Of a DNA stretch of 64,000 nt, positions 12,377 through 24,383 are shown in pieces. This stretch comes from Litoditis marina (Eukaryota > Nematoda > Chromadorea > Rhabditida > Rhabditidae): contig OZ038435.1 of assembly GCA_964036275.1 (NCBI GenBank), forward strand, positions 19,694,793 through 19,758,792, written 5' to 3'. Both the position numbers and the translations under genes were made by a program. How positions within the stretch are numbered: position 1 is the first letter of the stretch; every line of letters begins with the position of its first letter. Under the pieces are notes generated by a model. It saw only the letters and a program-made list of their open reading frames with translations, had not been told where the DNA came from and ran no database searches.

Positions 12377-12861
12377 GTTCGACTCCTACTAAGACACGCT
12401 TTGTGAACTATTGCTGGAGTTGGTGGAGGTCAATGAACAACTATCTGATACTTGCATCGAATGAATACACTTTTGAAGAGTTTATACAACATTTACTCTC
12501 ATTTTTGCCTTAATACATCGATGAACATAATATGTTTAACACGTATAAAATATATATGTGTCTCATTGAGGAAAGCTGACAAATACGCGAGTATTGATGT
12601 CATAGCAGTTCGAACCCAATGTATTTCGAGCAAAAACTGTGACCTGCAGTGGTCTTTGAGACCTAACTACAAATCAGGTTGTATCACTCAGAACAATTAG
12701 CACCAAATTCTCGCGATTGACCATCTACAAGAATGAGAGGAGGTCAATGAGAGGCTAACACACTCTGCGGGTCTATGATTTACACACTCTCTCATCGAGA
12801 CCACTACAAAATTGTAAATTATCTGACCATTACTCATATTTTGTTGTCTTTTTCGTTCCAG

Positions 12862-15800
12862 AGAGTATTCATCCTCCAAACTGACCCAACTTCGTTCTCT
12901 TTTCTCCTCTGATTCTGTTCGAAAAGCTACCGGCGGACATCCAATATCCGCCTACATTCTACCCAAAACAGATGCACATCAGGTTATTGAAGGAGACCGG
13001 AAAACAACTTAAGCAAAGTTTTGTTTAGGACTGCTTTTAACTGTATTGAGATCAGAGAGCACAAACTACTCGTATATAGGTTTGATCAGTCCACGTGACA
13101 TTCACATGACGATGGCGCGCGACACGCAACGCGTCAAAGCAAAAGTAGGATACAGCTGCTTCACGAGAAACCATGTTGCTCTCAGGTCTCCTTTAATGGG
13201 TGCAGAAAGAAAAGCTAGATTAGGTACCCCGGGGTACTTGAATATAACGTTGCGCGCGCCAAAACAGGCGAACACGTGTCAACCGTATGCAAATCAGGTT
13301 CGCTAGTTTGAATTAAAATTAAAACTTATCGGTTTCTCTTGATAAGCTCTTCCATATTAACTGTCCATGATGTCCCTCTTGATTAGAACACTTGTGGAAA
13401 ATCTATCTTGAAGATTGGGAAAAATTAAAATGAAATGCTTTCACACATAATAGTTTGAGCGCTTCGTCAAACATGTTGAGCACCAAATACTTCCAAGCAC
13501 AACAAAACAAGACGTACGAGAACCAGAAAAAAACCAGGAGCCCAATTATTTTCAAATATTCGATTCCATTGCAACGAGACATTTTCTTCAGAGTGAGTAT
13601 CTGGCCGATTTTGACTCCCGAGTCCGTTTTCTGTCCAATTTCACTGGAAGTAATGCGTATGTGATTGTGACTGAGAGAGAAGCTCTTCTGTGGACAGATA
13701 ACAGATATTTTATTCAGGTATATTGACCATATTTTAGGAATTGACCATATCTAAGTTGTAGTTTGGTATGCATACACAACGTATACACAAATAGTTCTTC
13801 TGCTAGCGTAGCAAACCGTCCAATCTCATGAGAAGTTCATAAGAGTTTCGCATGATATACCTCATGAGCTACTCGTGAACTCTTAATGTTGTAGCATAGC
13901 AATCAATAGAATCTCACAAGAAACTCGTGCTAATAGCTCATGAGGTGATCTCATGAACTTTTGTGGGGATTGCTATGCCGCCAGGCGTGGTAGCATTCCA
14001 TCCAAAAACATATGAGATACCTCATGAGCTATCTCTCACGAGCTTCTGATTAGGTTCCATTGATTGCTCTGCTACCACCTTGGAAGCTTTCTAGTAGCTC
14101 ATGAGGTATCCCATGAGAATTACTCCTCATAGCCAGGCACCGAAGCTATTAAGGTGAATCGTCAATGAGGTACCGAAAGTCTTGTATCTTTGATCTACCC
14201 ACTGTCTCGTTGATGAATAGCCACAATATCAACAGTGAGATTGTGTCTGTCTGCTAAGGTTGATTGTTGTGGATTGCACATTAATGATCTTGCTGTTGTT
14301 GATGAGTATTGTTGCGGTACTTATTGATTAGTATTGATTAACTTATGTGTAATTATGTTGTTTGTTTGTTTGTTATTGATGTTGTTAATGTTGTTGTGGA
14401 CGACTATTTGTTGATTTTGTATCTTTAGGCCGAACAGCAACTGAGTTCCGAGTGGACTCTCATGAAGTACCACACGCACGATCCGTATCCAACCGACTGG
14501 CTGATTGCCAATATGCCCCCAGGCAGTTACGTCGGGTTCGATCCCGAACTATTCACTTACGGTATGGTTTGTTCCAACCACATATAATTCTTTACAGTAA
14601 TATGCTCAAATTTTCAGGTCATTATTTGGTATTTTGGCGTTTTTGAATTTGCTCCAAATTTTGTTAATGTGTTTCGCCTCTTTACTACTTCAAACTCTGA
14701 TAGTTTGAAATCCGAAATAACGAGCTATTCATCAGCACGAATAATTTCCAGGCCGCGGTGAGAAATTGTTGACAAACTTGGATGATGTGGAGTTGAAGGC
14801 AGTGCCAATTGGGGGAAATCTTGTGGACAAAATATGGAAAGATAGACCGGATCTGCCCCATAAACATGTGGGTTACGGTATCAGGAAATGTGTCTGTGCG
14901 AATTGCGGGAAGAGGCATTGGACAATCAAATCACTAGTAGATTTGTAATATTTGGCTCAATGCTCGTGGTCGTTGGCATTTGAAGGAAGTGACAACATAT
15001 GAATTTTAGTCATATATGCATATGCAGTACAGTTTCCAACTACGGACACAACTACAGACACGTCGATTCGATAATACACAGCAATTATAGCCGGTTCCTC
15101 ACTGAGCAAATGCACTATATTAGAACGCGCTGCACCTAAAAACACTTGCACGTAGGTTTTCTCATGTGTCTGACGTTTGCTAGAGCGAACTTAATTCATT
15201 TTAGCGATGTAAATTCTGTTTTAAGAAATGATTTTCTCTTAAACAACAATACATAGTTTTTTGAAGTCTCCTCGTACATTGATTTCAACAACCGCCATTT
15301 TCGGCGCACTTCGAACGAAAAGCAAATGGATCAAACTAAAAACTCAGCGGTATGAAGCAAAGTCGTGGGCTTATTTGAAAATTATTAACCCTATATTCTG
15401 TGTTTCCAGCTGATTGTTCTCTCGGACGAAGAAACCGGAATGTCGGTAGATCAAAAGTTGAGCCTGATGAGACGTATCGTGGCCAACAAAAAGTGCACGG
15501 CCTCAGTCTATGCCGCTCTTGATGATATTATGTGTAAGTGAAACTAAGGTTCAAACTACAGAATTGAAATAATTGATTTGAAACAAACCTTTGAGTTTCA
15601 GATATGAGCTCCTGAATTTGTGTCAGTAAGAATAACCTGCATTTGTCCGCCTCATATTCAACGTGAAGTTCAATACAACTCGCTTGCTTCTCTTTCTCCT
15701 TTTTTCTTTCTTCCTCTCTTTCTTCCTCTCTTTCTCCATCATTTTTTTTCTTCCTCGCTCTCTCTTTTTTCTGTCTTCCCCTCATCTTTGTCCTACTTCC

Positions 15801-18800
15801 AGGGCTGCTAAACGTACGTGGTGGCGATATTCGATACAACCCTGTCGCCTATTCCTACCTTCTCATAACACAGAAAAAGGCTCATTTATTCATTGACAAG
15901 AGAAAACTCAATCCGCAAGTAAGTTGCAGTCGGTTTCATTTCTACTTCCCATTGTCCCATATCAAAGTCTCGGACATTGGGACATTAGTTTGGAACATTG
16001 GACCATGAGACATTCAGAGAATCATACCCAAATTCACCTGTTGAGAAAAAGAAAAACAATTCGCTACCGACTAACTTGCTCAGTTTGAAAAGTGTTAAAC
16101 TTATTGCGCTCGAATTTTAAATGTTTCATGACTTCAAGTATGTTTGTAAACCTAACCCGTCTACTTTTTGTGAATGATAGTTGGCATTTATATTAAACCT
16201 TCATGAAAAACCCAGCTTCAACATAAACTTACAATAAATCTGTACATTAATTAAAATAGATTGGATTCGTTCGTGTTAAATTTATCCATATAATTTTACT
16301 TCTACTCTATGATTCTCTTCCAGGTTCGCGCTCATCTCTCCAATGTTGCAGTTCACCCATACGAGGATGTGACCAACTGGTTGAAACAGTTTCACAAAAT
16401 TGCCTCAAAAGATAGCAAATATCAAGTAAGCTGATTGAGTGGGGTGTTTTTTCATTTCCAAAATAAGCACATGTTAATGAGGTATCATGAAGCCAATGAA
16501 TGAAGAATGTTATATTTATTTAAAACAAAACATATTGGTTTTCATGAAGACTTTTGGTTGTTATTATGGAAATATGTGCTCAGTGAAAAATGCCACCCAA
16601 AATAGTTTCGACCCTGATTCAAGACGATTTTGGTGTTTTGATCAGAGGTTTAGGTCTTCGCGTCCTGTTTTACAAGTTCTCAGGGGGTTCAACTAATGAT
16701 AACCAAACTCTCTGAAAACAACACCAAAATCGTCTTGAATCAGGGCCGAAACGATTTTGAGTGACATATTTCACTGAGCACATGTTTCCAGATTGAATAA
16801 TGGTTTGAATACAGTCTATAACTTGGAAATTGCAAATAAGAAACACGACAGAAACCCACGTTTTGTGCAGATTCTTACTCTTTTCTTATTTATAAATAGC
16901 ATAGTTTCTGAATATAATATTTATCGCAGATGTTTGTGCCTACCTCCACCAACTACGCCATCGCAAGCATATTCGAGGATAGAATGGTATTGGGCATGTC
17001 CCCTGCAAGTTCCACCAAAACTGTCAAGAATGAAGTGGAGATACAAGGAATGAGGAATAGTCATGTGGGTTATGAATTATATAAATATAAAACATTGGTT
17101 AATATTATAGAAAGTTTATTAAACCATTTATTCAAAAGAACGCTAGAATGGTCCACGGCCGTTCTCATCAGCCAGTGCCATTAAAACAGTCCAGGGGGCA
17201 ACAGAGGACCAGATTTAGTCATGTGGAGACCAAATATAGTGAGTGCCAAATTTATAAATTTGTGTCACTTGCCGGAATCGACAAGCAAAAGTTCCGTGGC
17301 AGAGGCCAACCACAGAGCACATAACTGAAAGGTTTGGAATCGAAGACATGTGTGCGTACACAGCGGAAAGTGAGATATACAGTACCCTCCCGCCTTTCTG
17401 TTGGCGACGACTATAATATAATGTTGTTCCATGAATATTTTTGGAACGAAAGATTCCAAAGGAATTCTTGGAGATTTAAAATACAACGAAGAACGCGGGA
17501 CGTACAAAGGACATTAAAGTGGTACGATAATGTGGACCAATCTCGTGTCAACTGTCCTTTAAACTGTAATTGGAAGATGTATTGCAGTTGAAAGGACTGA
17601 ACCGATGCTATTGGACCACATAATCGTCCTTCTTTAAGCAGTTATGTGTAGCCCCACTCATTCATAGTGAAGCCGTCATAGAATTGTGTTATGCGCGCAC
17701 AAAAGTTACTCCAATAATGACTGCAATGGAAGTGGAGTTACTGTACTACATTGAAAAATCAATATTAACATCCTCACAACCAAATCTGAAGTTTTCCTTT
17801 CTGTTTTGAACCACATGAAGTCTGCATGCTAAATTTGATAAAAGGAATAACATTCAGTAATGAATAAGCAAGTGTGCATCATGGTAATGTGTAACCAGTG
17901 CGGGAAATGTCTCAATGAAACCAAATGTTTGTATCGACTACCTATTCTAGATCCGAGACAGTGCTCTGGAGGTGGAGTTTCTGTACTGGTTGGAGCAAGA
18001 AATTGGCGTTAAGGGAAAGCAATACACAGAGATACAAGTCGCTGAAAAGGTCAGTTTCAGAATGAATATCATGAAAAAGAGTTCCAAAATGTTGTACTAT
18101 GTTTCAAACGCTATATCTACACTTTTGGAGGTGCAACTCACTTTTATGAAGAGGGCCTCTCTGTTTGTAGAAATGTGAACTCATAATGACTGTTGATTGT
18201 ATGTTTTGTATGGTAATGAGGTGACATTCGTTCCCTTGAATAAGTCAAGCTATTGAGATACACACTACTAGAAGTTAAAGGTGGAAAAGGCATATAAGTC
18301 TAACTAAAATCTAGAATAATTCACAACTCGTTGCAGATCAATGAACTCCGGGCCAGCGATCCGAAGTTCGTGGATCTTAGGTTGGTTTGGTTTTTGGTTT
18401 GGTCTAATTCGACACCAGTATTTGAGCCTGCATCTTCTCCGGTATTTTAAGCTGCCAGCGTTTTCACAGACTAAGCCGTACATGTAGAATGTAGATCAAC
18501 TACAATTAGGATATATACGCACAGTCACGTTAAACATGTTAAAGAAGGACGATTATTTGGTCCAATCAGAATAAATATGCAATATATTTTTCAATTGCAG
18601 TTTAAAGGACCGTTGACACGGGATTGGTCCACGTAATCGTCCTACTTTAAACACCGCAGAACCCAGAACCGTGCAATGACAGAGTGTACGATTCCGCATC
18701 AGAGTGCTAACTTTACGCGACTGTTCAATCACGATCAGTATTAATCTTGTCAGAACCGCTGTGTTTCTAATATGATTCCGTCAAACTTCAGTCGTCACTC

Positions 18801-21800
18801 AGATACTGTGCCGTAGATCACACTATGACTCGGATCTTATATTCTCCTATACGTCGTATATTATATATACCTTTCAGTTTCGGTAGTAGCTCGGCTGCGG
18901 GTGAAAATGCGGGTCTTCCCCACTACCGACCCCATGGCCACGGACGTACTCTTGTCACCAAGGACAAGGTCTATTTGTTGGACTCCGGAGCTCACTATCG
19001 GTATGATTGATTGCAGGGGTAATCACCATACAAGCTTAAAACCTTAAAACAGTATTGTTGAATGTTTTCACAAGAGCTATTATAGTTTTTATTGATTCGT
19101 AGCACTATAGTGATGCCAGTTAGAGGTACACAATAATGTTTCATTTAGTAACAAGTTGTCAGCATTCACGAGCCTAACTTTACTAGATGTTTTTCCCACC
19201 ATTTCTTCCTATCGGAAGTGATTCAGGGACGGTACAACGGACGTGACCCGGACAGTCTGGTTGGCGAACCGGACGGAAATCCCGGAGGAATTCATTCTGC
19301 ACAACACTCTTGTGCTCAAGGGACACATTGATCTGGCCAAGACAATATTCCCGCGGGGATCAATGGGTGAGAAATGGACTGTTTGATCTACTGTTGAAGT
19401 TTTGAATCAGAACACAAATTGTTGAGACAACACTGGTGATATGGTTACTCCCTGTGTGAACCGAAAACCGTATGCTAGAATATCGCGGCAACTTCATTGC
19501 ATCCTGCATCTCCTCAAACAGACGCTATTTCTCTGCTCTTGGAATGTGATAGACGAGAAATAGTGGGGCAGAGCGAGAGACGCAGGATGGGATGAAGGTG
19601 CTGGGATCTTTTGGCATACGTACTCTGATGGGCTGAAATCAGTCAGGGCACTGTTTATTACATGCGTGGTAGCAATCCCTCGTGAACCTCATGAGTAACC
19701 CCGTGAGCAGCATCTCATATACTTCCCATTATATTCTGTTAATTGCTAAGCGTTCATGAGAGGCTCATAAGGTGTTCATGAGATTCTCATGAGAAACTCA
19801 TATGAGTTTCTCTTGAGGTTGAATAGAGTTCTAAGCCGCGGCCGGCCAATTCACTAGAGAACCGAATCCTTCCCAAACCGAATCGCGAACCAGTCACTGG
19901 AGAACCGAGTCGAACCGACCGAATTGCCGTTCGCAACCGATTGGTTCTCCAGTGAAACCGAACGAAATCTACTTATTTTACCTTGTCTACGACTTGCTAG
20001 TTTAAATCATTATTTATGCCGGTTCGGTTCGAAGCATTCACTGGAGAACCGGTCGGTTCAAAAGTCGGTTCGGTTCTCCAGTGACCGGTTCGCGGTTTCG
20101 TTTGGGAAGTACCCGGTTCTCCAGTAATCCCAACTGATGCAGGAAGGGCCCTTGACTCATTGGCGCGTAAGTCACTGTGGAAATACGGATTGGACTACGG
20201 ACATGGGACGGGACATGGCGTGGGACATTTTCTCAATGTACACGAGGCACCAGGTCAGTTGAACAGTTATTGGATGAGTTTGGTAATAACGTTCGACAGC
20301 ATTGGTAGTTGATTCAAGACTTACAACCGCGATTACCCGCGAAACGTAAAATTTTAATAAAGGCTGAATCAAAAAAATGTTCCCTCGAGAATTTAGGGGA
20401 ATTTTTCATGTTTCAAGACATTCGTTCAAGAAACGTAAAAGTTGAATTCAATCGGAATGATGTGTTTGGTGATTCAGCTGGAATCTACGACTATGAGTTG
20501 AAGGAAAGAACGGTGATCACAATCGAACCGGGATACTATTTGGAGGGCAAATGGGGAGTACGCATCGAGAACAGCTACGAGGTAGTAGTATATGGACAGC
20601 ACAACTATGTGCAAACTCAGGCAGTTAAAGGAGACCAGAACACAACTTGAGCAGCGTTTTGTTCCGGGCTGTGTGGACTGCATTGAGATCAGAGAGCACA
20701 AACAACTCGTATATTAGTTTGATCAGTCCACGTGACATTCACATAAAAATGCCGCAGCGACACGCAACGCGTCCAATCAAAAGTAGGATAGAGCAGCTTT
20801 ACGAGAAACCATGTTGCTCTACGGTCTTCTTGGAAAATTGGAGTTATCATTATGAAACATAGCAGTACAGTGATAGACAAACATGGATTGACTAAGTTAT
20901 ACTATTTGAATTGACATTTTAGAGAGAAAAATAACATTACGCGTGGCTACTGGTGATGATGTTATTAAATCTTGCACTCTACCAACTTAGTTCACGCATA
21001 CAATGCCTTCTCCAAATTTTCGTAGAGGTCGCTCTAGCAGAAATAGCTCTATATCGCCGTTCAAAATAAACTTGAGGGATCGTAGCTCGACTCCATTACA
21101 TTTCAGGTTCAACTCAGCAGTCGCTTGTCCCAGGAACATGAACGGGACGTCCCGTGTCCTGGGACGGTACCGGGATGTACTGCTGCAATGATAAGTATCG
21201 ACTCGCGACGCGTCATGCGTTGCCGTCTGTCCGGATCAATGAGTATCATTGAAGCAGTACCGTCCCAGGACATGGGACGTCCCGTTCATGTACCTGGGAC
21301 AAGCAGTCGCCTGAGGAGTACTCAATTGTGTTGCGTTTCGATTTCAAACTACAACACATACATTCTAGGTGTTGCCAGCTGAGGTATTCTCGGAAGCCGA
21401 CAACTATATCACTTTCCGAAGTCTGACTCTCGTCCCAATCGAAATGAATATAGTGGAAAAGAGTCTCCTCGACGAGGAAGAAGTCAGTTTTTGCCTATTA
21501 CTACAATGAAAGTGTTCTAATTTAAAAAGAAAATTCAGAAAACTGACCATGATTTTCACATTTGAACTATGCATATTTATTTATTAATTTATTTATTTAT
21601 TTAATACGCTCGAGGCGCGCTAAATGAGAAAAAAACATACATGAAGAGAAATGCATACATAGGTTGATGTCTGATTGGCAAACTTGCATTGGGGCCAAAT
21701 CAATATCAGTCGCACGAAGAGCAATATACAAACACAAACTACGTGACAATTGTGACAAATCTGTTCAAGATTAGCCAAAAATATAGCCAAAACAGTAAAT

Positions 21801-23166
21801 TATTGGTGAAGGCGGAAATTATACAATTCGAAGTAACGATCAGATACAAACTTTTGGTCCTAATAATGCAGTTTACGTAATAAAGCATATAGGTCTGGAA
21901 CATAGCCACCATTGTCCCAGATTTGGCGAAGACGTTTTACCATTTTATCATGAAAATCATCAAATTCGACAATATCTTCACTAGCAAGGGATTCATCATC
22001 ACTAGATTCATCTGTTGGTACTTTTACGTTTTTGGCGACGCTTTCTTTTGTTTCTGCGGGGGCTGGCGTAGTTTGTAGTGTGATCGGAACAGCTGCGGTG
22101 GCATCTCGTTTGGCCTGTCTGGCGAGTAATCCGGCCCTTCACTGCTCCGGAGTTTCGAACTTGCGAACATGGAAAGTAGACAATGACGAATCACGTTTCA
22201 TAGCATCAGATAGATAAATGAGACGTGGAAAGGGTACATCTTCTTTGATAGATATTTTGAGTGGACGTGGAGATTTATGTTGACGAAGTTTCCCAAACGG
22301 TGAAGTATATTGATGGACAAAGGAGAGATAGAAATCAAATTGAAGATAGAATTCACCATTTCAGTTGTATTTGAGTCCTCTGGGAGACCGTAGATTGTAA
22401 GGCAACGGCGATCGTGGAAGCGCTGTATCTCCGATTGAATAATAGTGGGAATAGAATGGACGATGGTGTCGAGTTTCTTGTTGAGTGTTTTTATTTCACT
22501 CAAAATGGTGGAGAAATGGGTTCGAAGTGGTACCATTTTTGGACGAGGGGTCGGCATATCAATCAATCGGGAGGGGTCACCTCACACGACCGAGACAAGG
22601 GGTGGACTATCTGCTAATATTCGAGCGTTTGCTACCTGAATGTCAAGTTTCACTACTACCACGAAAAGAGCTAACCTTAGTTCTCGCTTCAACCACTGCA
22701 ACTTTGGCAGCGTCCCGATACACTTCAAACGAATATATTCCATAGGAAAAACTTCACCCACGTAAACTAACAAAATGTAGCCGCTCAGAAAATCTTTTAG
22801 TGTTCGGGAAAACATTAGCATGGGGAAAACCCGCCAGGAGGTTCAGTTGGAATGATTGGGAATATAACAGTGACTCTACGCATTTTCGAGTAATTGTTTT
22901 CGGAAATCATACTTTTTACTGATATTAATTGTTTCAAGAATATATAATTTTTACTGAAGATATTAATTGTTTCAAGAAATCATACTTTTTATTGCAGGAC
23001 TTGTATGTTCCGTGACGGATTAGTTTTTTTTCCATACATTGCCATTCAGATTGCCTGGTTGAACGAGTACCACGGCCGGGTTCTGACCGTGATCGGGCCG
23101 ATTCTCCTGGAGAAGAACAAGTTGGAAGAACTCGACTGGCTCACGGAGAAGTGTCGTGCTATTTAG
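12862..23166 (+). CDS. app-1: Xaa-Pro aminopeptidase, copy 2 (start exon not located)
   Basis: Second tandem aminopeptidase P. Exons: 12862-12982, 13592-13717, 14429-14561, 14752-14867, 15410-15533, 15803-15918, 16324-16425, 16930-17064, 17951-18049, 18337-18380, 18878-19000, 19227-19366, 20143-20253, 20478-20581, 21369-21482, 23050-23166 (TAG). Phases join throughout, giving ~607 residues, close to the family's ~615. The first exon enters with a split codon and has no ATG, so a short upstream exon is missing. The N-terminal creatinase-like domain shows [35 protein letters not shown] and FDPELFTYG. The catalytic domain keeps [35 protein letters not shown] and GVRIENSYE, so activity is plausible. 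Exon lengths match copy 1 except for two extra residues in the [10 protein letters not shown] region and a divergent spacer before TIEP. Confidence 0.95.
12990..13196. repeat. MITE family R4 (AAAGGAGACC termini)
   Basis: Element with AAGGAGACCGG at one end and GGTCTCCTTTAA at the other. Its interior holds GATCAGTCCACGTGACATTC and ACACGCAACGCGT. It starts 8 bp after the exon end at 12982. Other copies: 20636-20830, 42282-42627 (interrupted), 48899-49112 and 52716-52923 (reverse). Confidence 0.8.
13800..14135. repeat. CTCATGAG-palindrome elements, intron of app-1 copy 2
   Basis: Two adjacent units of the CTCATGAG family (about 13800-13985 and 13986-14135) with GCGTAGCAAACC- and GCCGCC-type boundaries. 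Confidence 0.7.
16574..16783. repeat. Foldback element, intron of app-1 copy 2
   Basis: Inverted repeat with ends ATGTGCTCAGTGAAA / TTTCACTGAGCACAT and inner arms around CGATTTTGGTGTT / AACACCAAAATCG. Arms are about 70 bp. Confidence 0.75.
17235..17415 (-). repeat. tRNA-core MITE R1 copy
   Basis: TATAGTGAGTGCC ... GGCGACGACTATA in minus orientation. The B-box region is damaged (GAATCGACAAG). An R5 unit follows at 17508-17640. Confidence 0.75.
17508..17640. repeat. MITE R5 copy
   Basis: Ends GGTACGATAATGTGG / CCACATAATCGTCC around the TTTAAACTGTAATT core. Confidence 0.65.
18543..18657. repeat. MITE R5 copy
   Basis: Ends AAGGACGATTATTTGG / CCACGTAATCGTCCTAC, followed directly by an R6-like fragment (about 18650-18740). 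Confidence 0.65.
19486..19630. repeat. Palindromic element R8 (GCGTCTC / GAGACGC)
   Basis: Foldback with CATCCTGC(A/G)TCTCC and GAGAGACGCAGGATGGGATG arms. Copies at 37248-37432 and 50377-50530, and a half element at about 41385-41455. Confidence 0.6.
19660..20131. repeat. CTCATGAG element followed by a GGTTCTCCAGTGA foldback
   Basis: 19660-19840 is a CTCATGAG-family unit. From about 19845 to 20131 lies a second element in which GAGAACCG and CGGTTCTCCAGTGA words alternate in both orientations. Its end is about 11 bp from the acceptor of the exon starting at 20143. Confidence 0.55.
20636..20830. repeat. MITE R4 copy, intronic
   Basis: Starts AAAGGAGACCAGAACACAAC and ends GGTCTTCTTGG. It lies 54 bp after the exon ending at 20581. 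Confidence 0.75.
21124..21303. repeat. Foldback element with GGGACGTCCC palindromes
   Basis: Ends CTTGTCCCAG / CTGGGACAAG. The arms contain GAACGGGACGTCCCGTTC-type sequence and CCTGGGACGGTAC / GTACCGTCCCAGG. It ends 65 bp before the exon at 21369. Confidence 0.75.
21567..22830 (-). mobile_element. Non-LTR retrotransposon remnant, ORF1 only
   Basis: Minus-strand remnant in the last intron of app-1 copy 2. Reading from about 22566 there is an ORF1-like protein containing [14 protein letters not shown], then HRLGK and [18 protein letters not shown] in a second frame. This is the RRM-like layout of LINE ORF1 proteins (GLPE ... RLGK ... RPLK). A frameshift lies near 22290 and an in-frame TGA at 22139-22141. 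The frame then runs through an acidic tail ([19 protein letters not shown]) to TAG at 21860-21862. About 250 bp further on, a TAAA-type simple repeat (21567-21605) resembles a LINE 3' tail. No endonuclease or reverse-transcriptase sequence lies between. 22582-22821 may be the upstream part. It could be a non-autonomous ORF1-only derivative or an internally deleted LINE. Confidence 0.65.
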
Positions 23167-23377
23167 GAAAACATCTCTCCTGAACGTTTATTTCCAATAA
23201 AACCTATCAGGCACACAAACTTGTTGCAAATTCTCGATATTGACCGTGTTTGAAGATTTATCGGTTGATGGTGAATTTCTTCCCCATCTACTCTTACCGA
23301 ACCTGTTGGTTCGTTCCGGGACCAAACATATTCTACGTCAACAGCTGTGAAACAGAACCATATCGAGTGATTAGTAT

Positions 23378-23568
23378 TATAGTCGTCGCCAATGAAAAAA
23401 AGGATACTGTTTACCTCAGTTTCCGCTGTGTACGCACACATGTCTTTGATTCCAAGGCTTTCTGGCTATCTGCTTTAGTGGTGCAGCGGTTAGCGTCTGG
23501 TTACGAATCATTTGCTCGCAGGTTCGATTCTGGGAAGAGACAGAAATTTAAATTTGGCACTCACTATA
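23378..23568 (+). repeat. tRNA-core MITE R1 copy
   Basis: TATAGTCGTCGCC start, GGTTAGCGTCTGG and GGTTCGATTCTGG box-like motifs, GGCACTCACTATA end. Confidence 0.8.
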
Positions 23569-23896
23569 AAACTGGTCGACTGCGTTATGTTTATAAGAGT
23601 TCGGTTCGGTTTTGTGTCGGTTTGAGTACTCAAATGGCTCGGTTTCTTATGTAATTTAGTTAAGTAATTTATCGTTAATATATATGTAGAAATACTTTTG
23701 TTATGTAATGCAGACAATTATTTGTTTATTGTTGTTTCATCTGATTAATTATCGCTTATTGATCGTGTTGAATATATAATAAGGGGGAAACTGCTATAAA
23801 AGCCTGTCTCGATTCATAGATTTGTTGTTTTTTTTATTGACATCTACAGCTAAGTTTCTCAGTTCCTTTTCTACATCTTCGTCACATAACATTCAG

Positions 23897-24093
23897 TATA
23901 GTGGGTGCCAAATATATAAATTTCTGTCGCTCGCCGGAATCGAACCTGTGAGCAAAATATTCGTGGCAGGGCGCTAACCACTGCGCTATTAGTGCACACA
24001 ACCGGCAAGCTTTGAAATCGAGCACGTGTGCGCGTGCACAGCGGAAAGTGACATATACAGTGCCCTCTCGCCTTTCCGTTGGCGACGACTATA
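23897..24093 (-). repeat. tRNA-core MITE R1 copy
   Basis: Reverse orientation, TATAGTGGGTGCC ... GGCGACGACTATA, with GGAATCGAACC (B box complement) at about 23935. Confidence 0.8.
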
Positions 24094-24383
24094 TCAAGGT
24101 TATGAGTGACACATTTCTGGATTATCAGCTTGATTCGATTAGCAAAGAGTGAACATGTATAATCCATATTATGGAACTGAAAACTGCAAAGTGGTGGAAA
24201 ATAGCTTGGAATGTTCATTGGCATGCTGTCACGTCTCAGTAGGAATGACCGGAACTATACCGTGTCAATGAAAAAGTTCGCAAAGCAAGAAGCGCGAAAG
24301 TGAAGAAACGCGGAAACTGGAAAAAAACGCGAAAAGTAAGAATTGTAGGGAAAGAGGTTCCAATCTATATCTCTGCCATCCGG

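Larger units (their letters stand above)
10441..12861. other. Intergenic spacer between the two app-1 copies
   Basis: No convincing coding exon was seen. The spacer holds a tRNA-core MITE (10644-10842), a hairpin (11202-11322), a short AAT-rich stretch near 11060, a CTCGAAA-rich foldback (12058-12376) and, at about 12690-12800, sequence related to the interior of the R0 element at 44610-45069. The start-codon exon of copy 2 should lie here but could not be placed. Confidence 0.6.
23167..24383. other. Intergenic region app-1 copy 2 / tpk
   Basis: Holds two oppositely oriented tRNA-core MITEs (23378-23568 +, 23897-24093 -) and AT-rich unique DNA. No coding exon is supported. ORF-like stretches at 23250-23654 and 23871-24224 run through the repeats. 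Confidence 0.7.

Noticed and set aside
23250..23654. 134-residue plus frame after app-1 copy 2
   Set aside because: It runs through an R1 MITE (23378-23568) and shares its peptide with other MITE copies such as 43295-43666.
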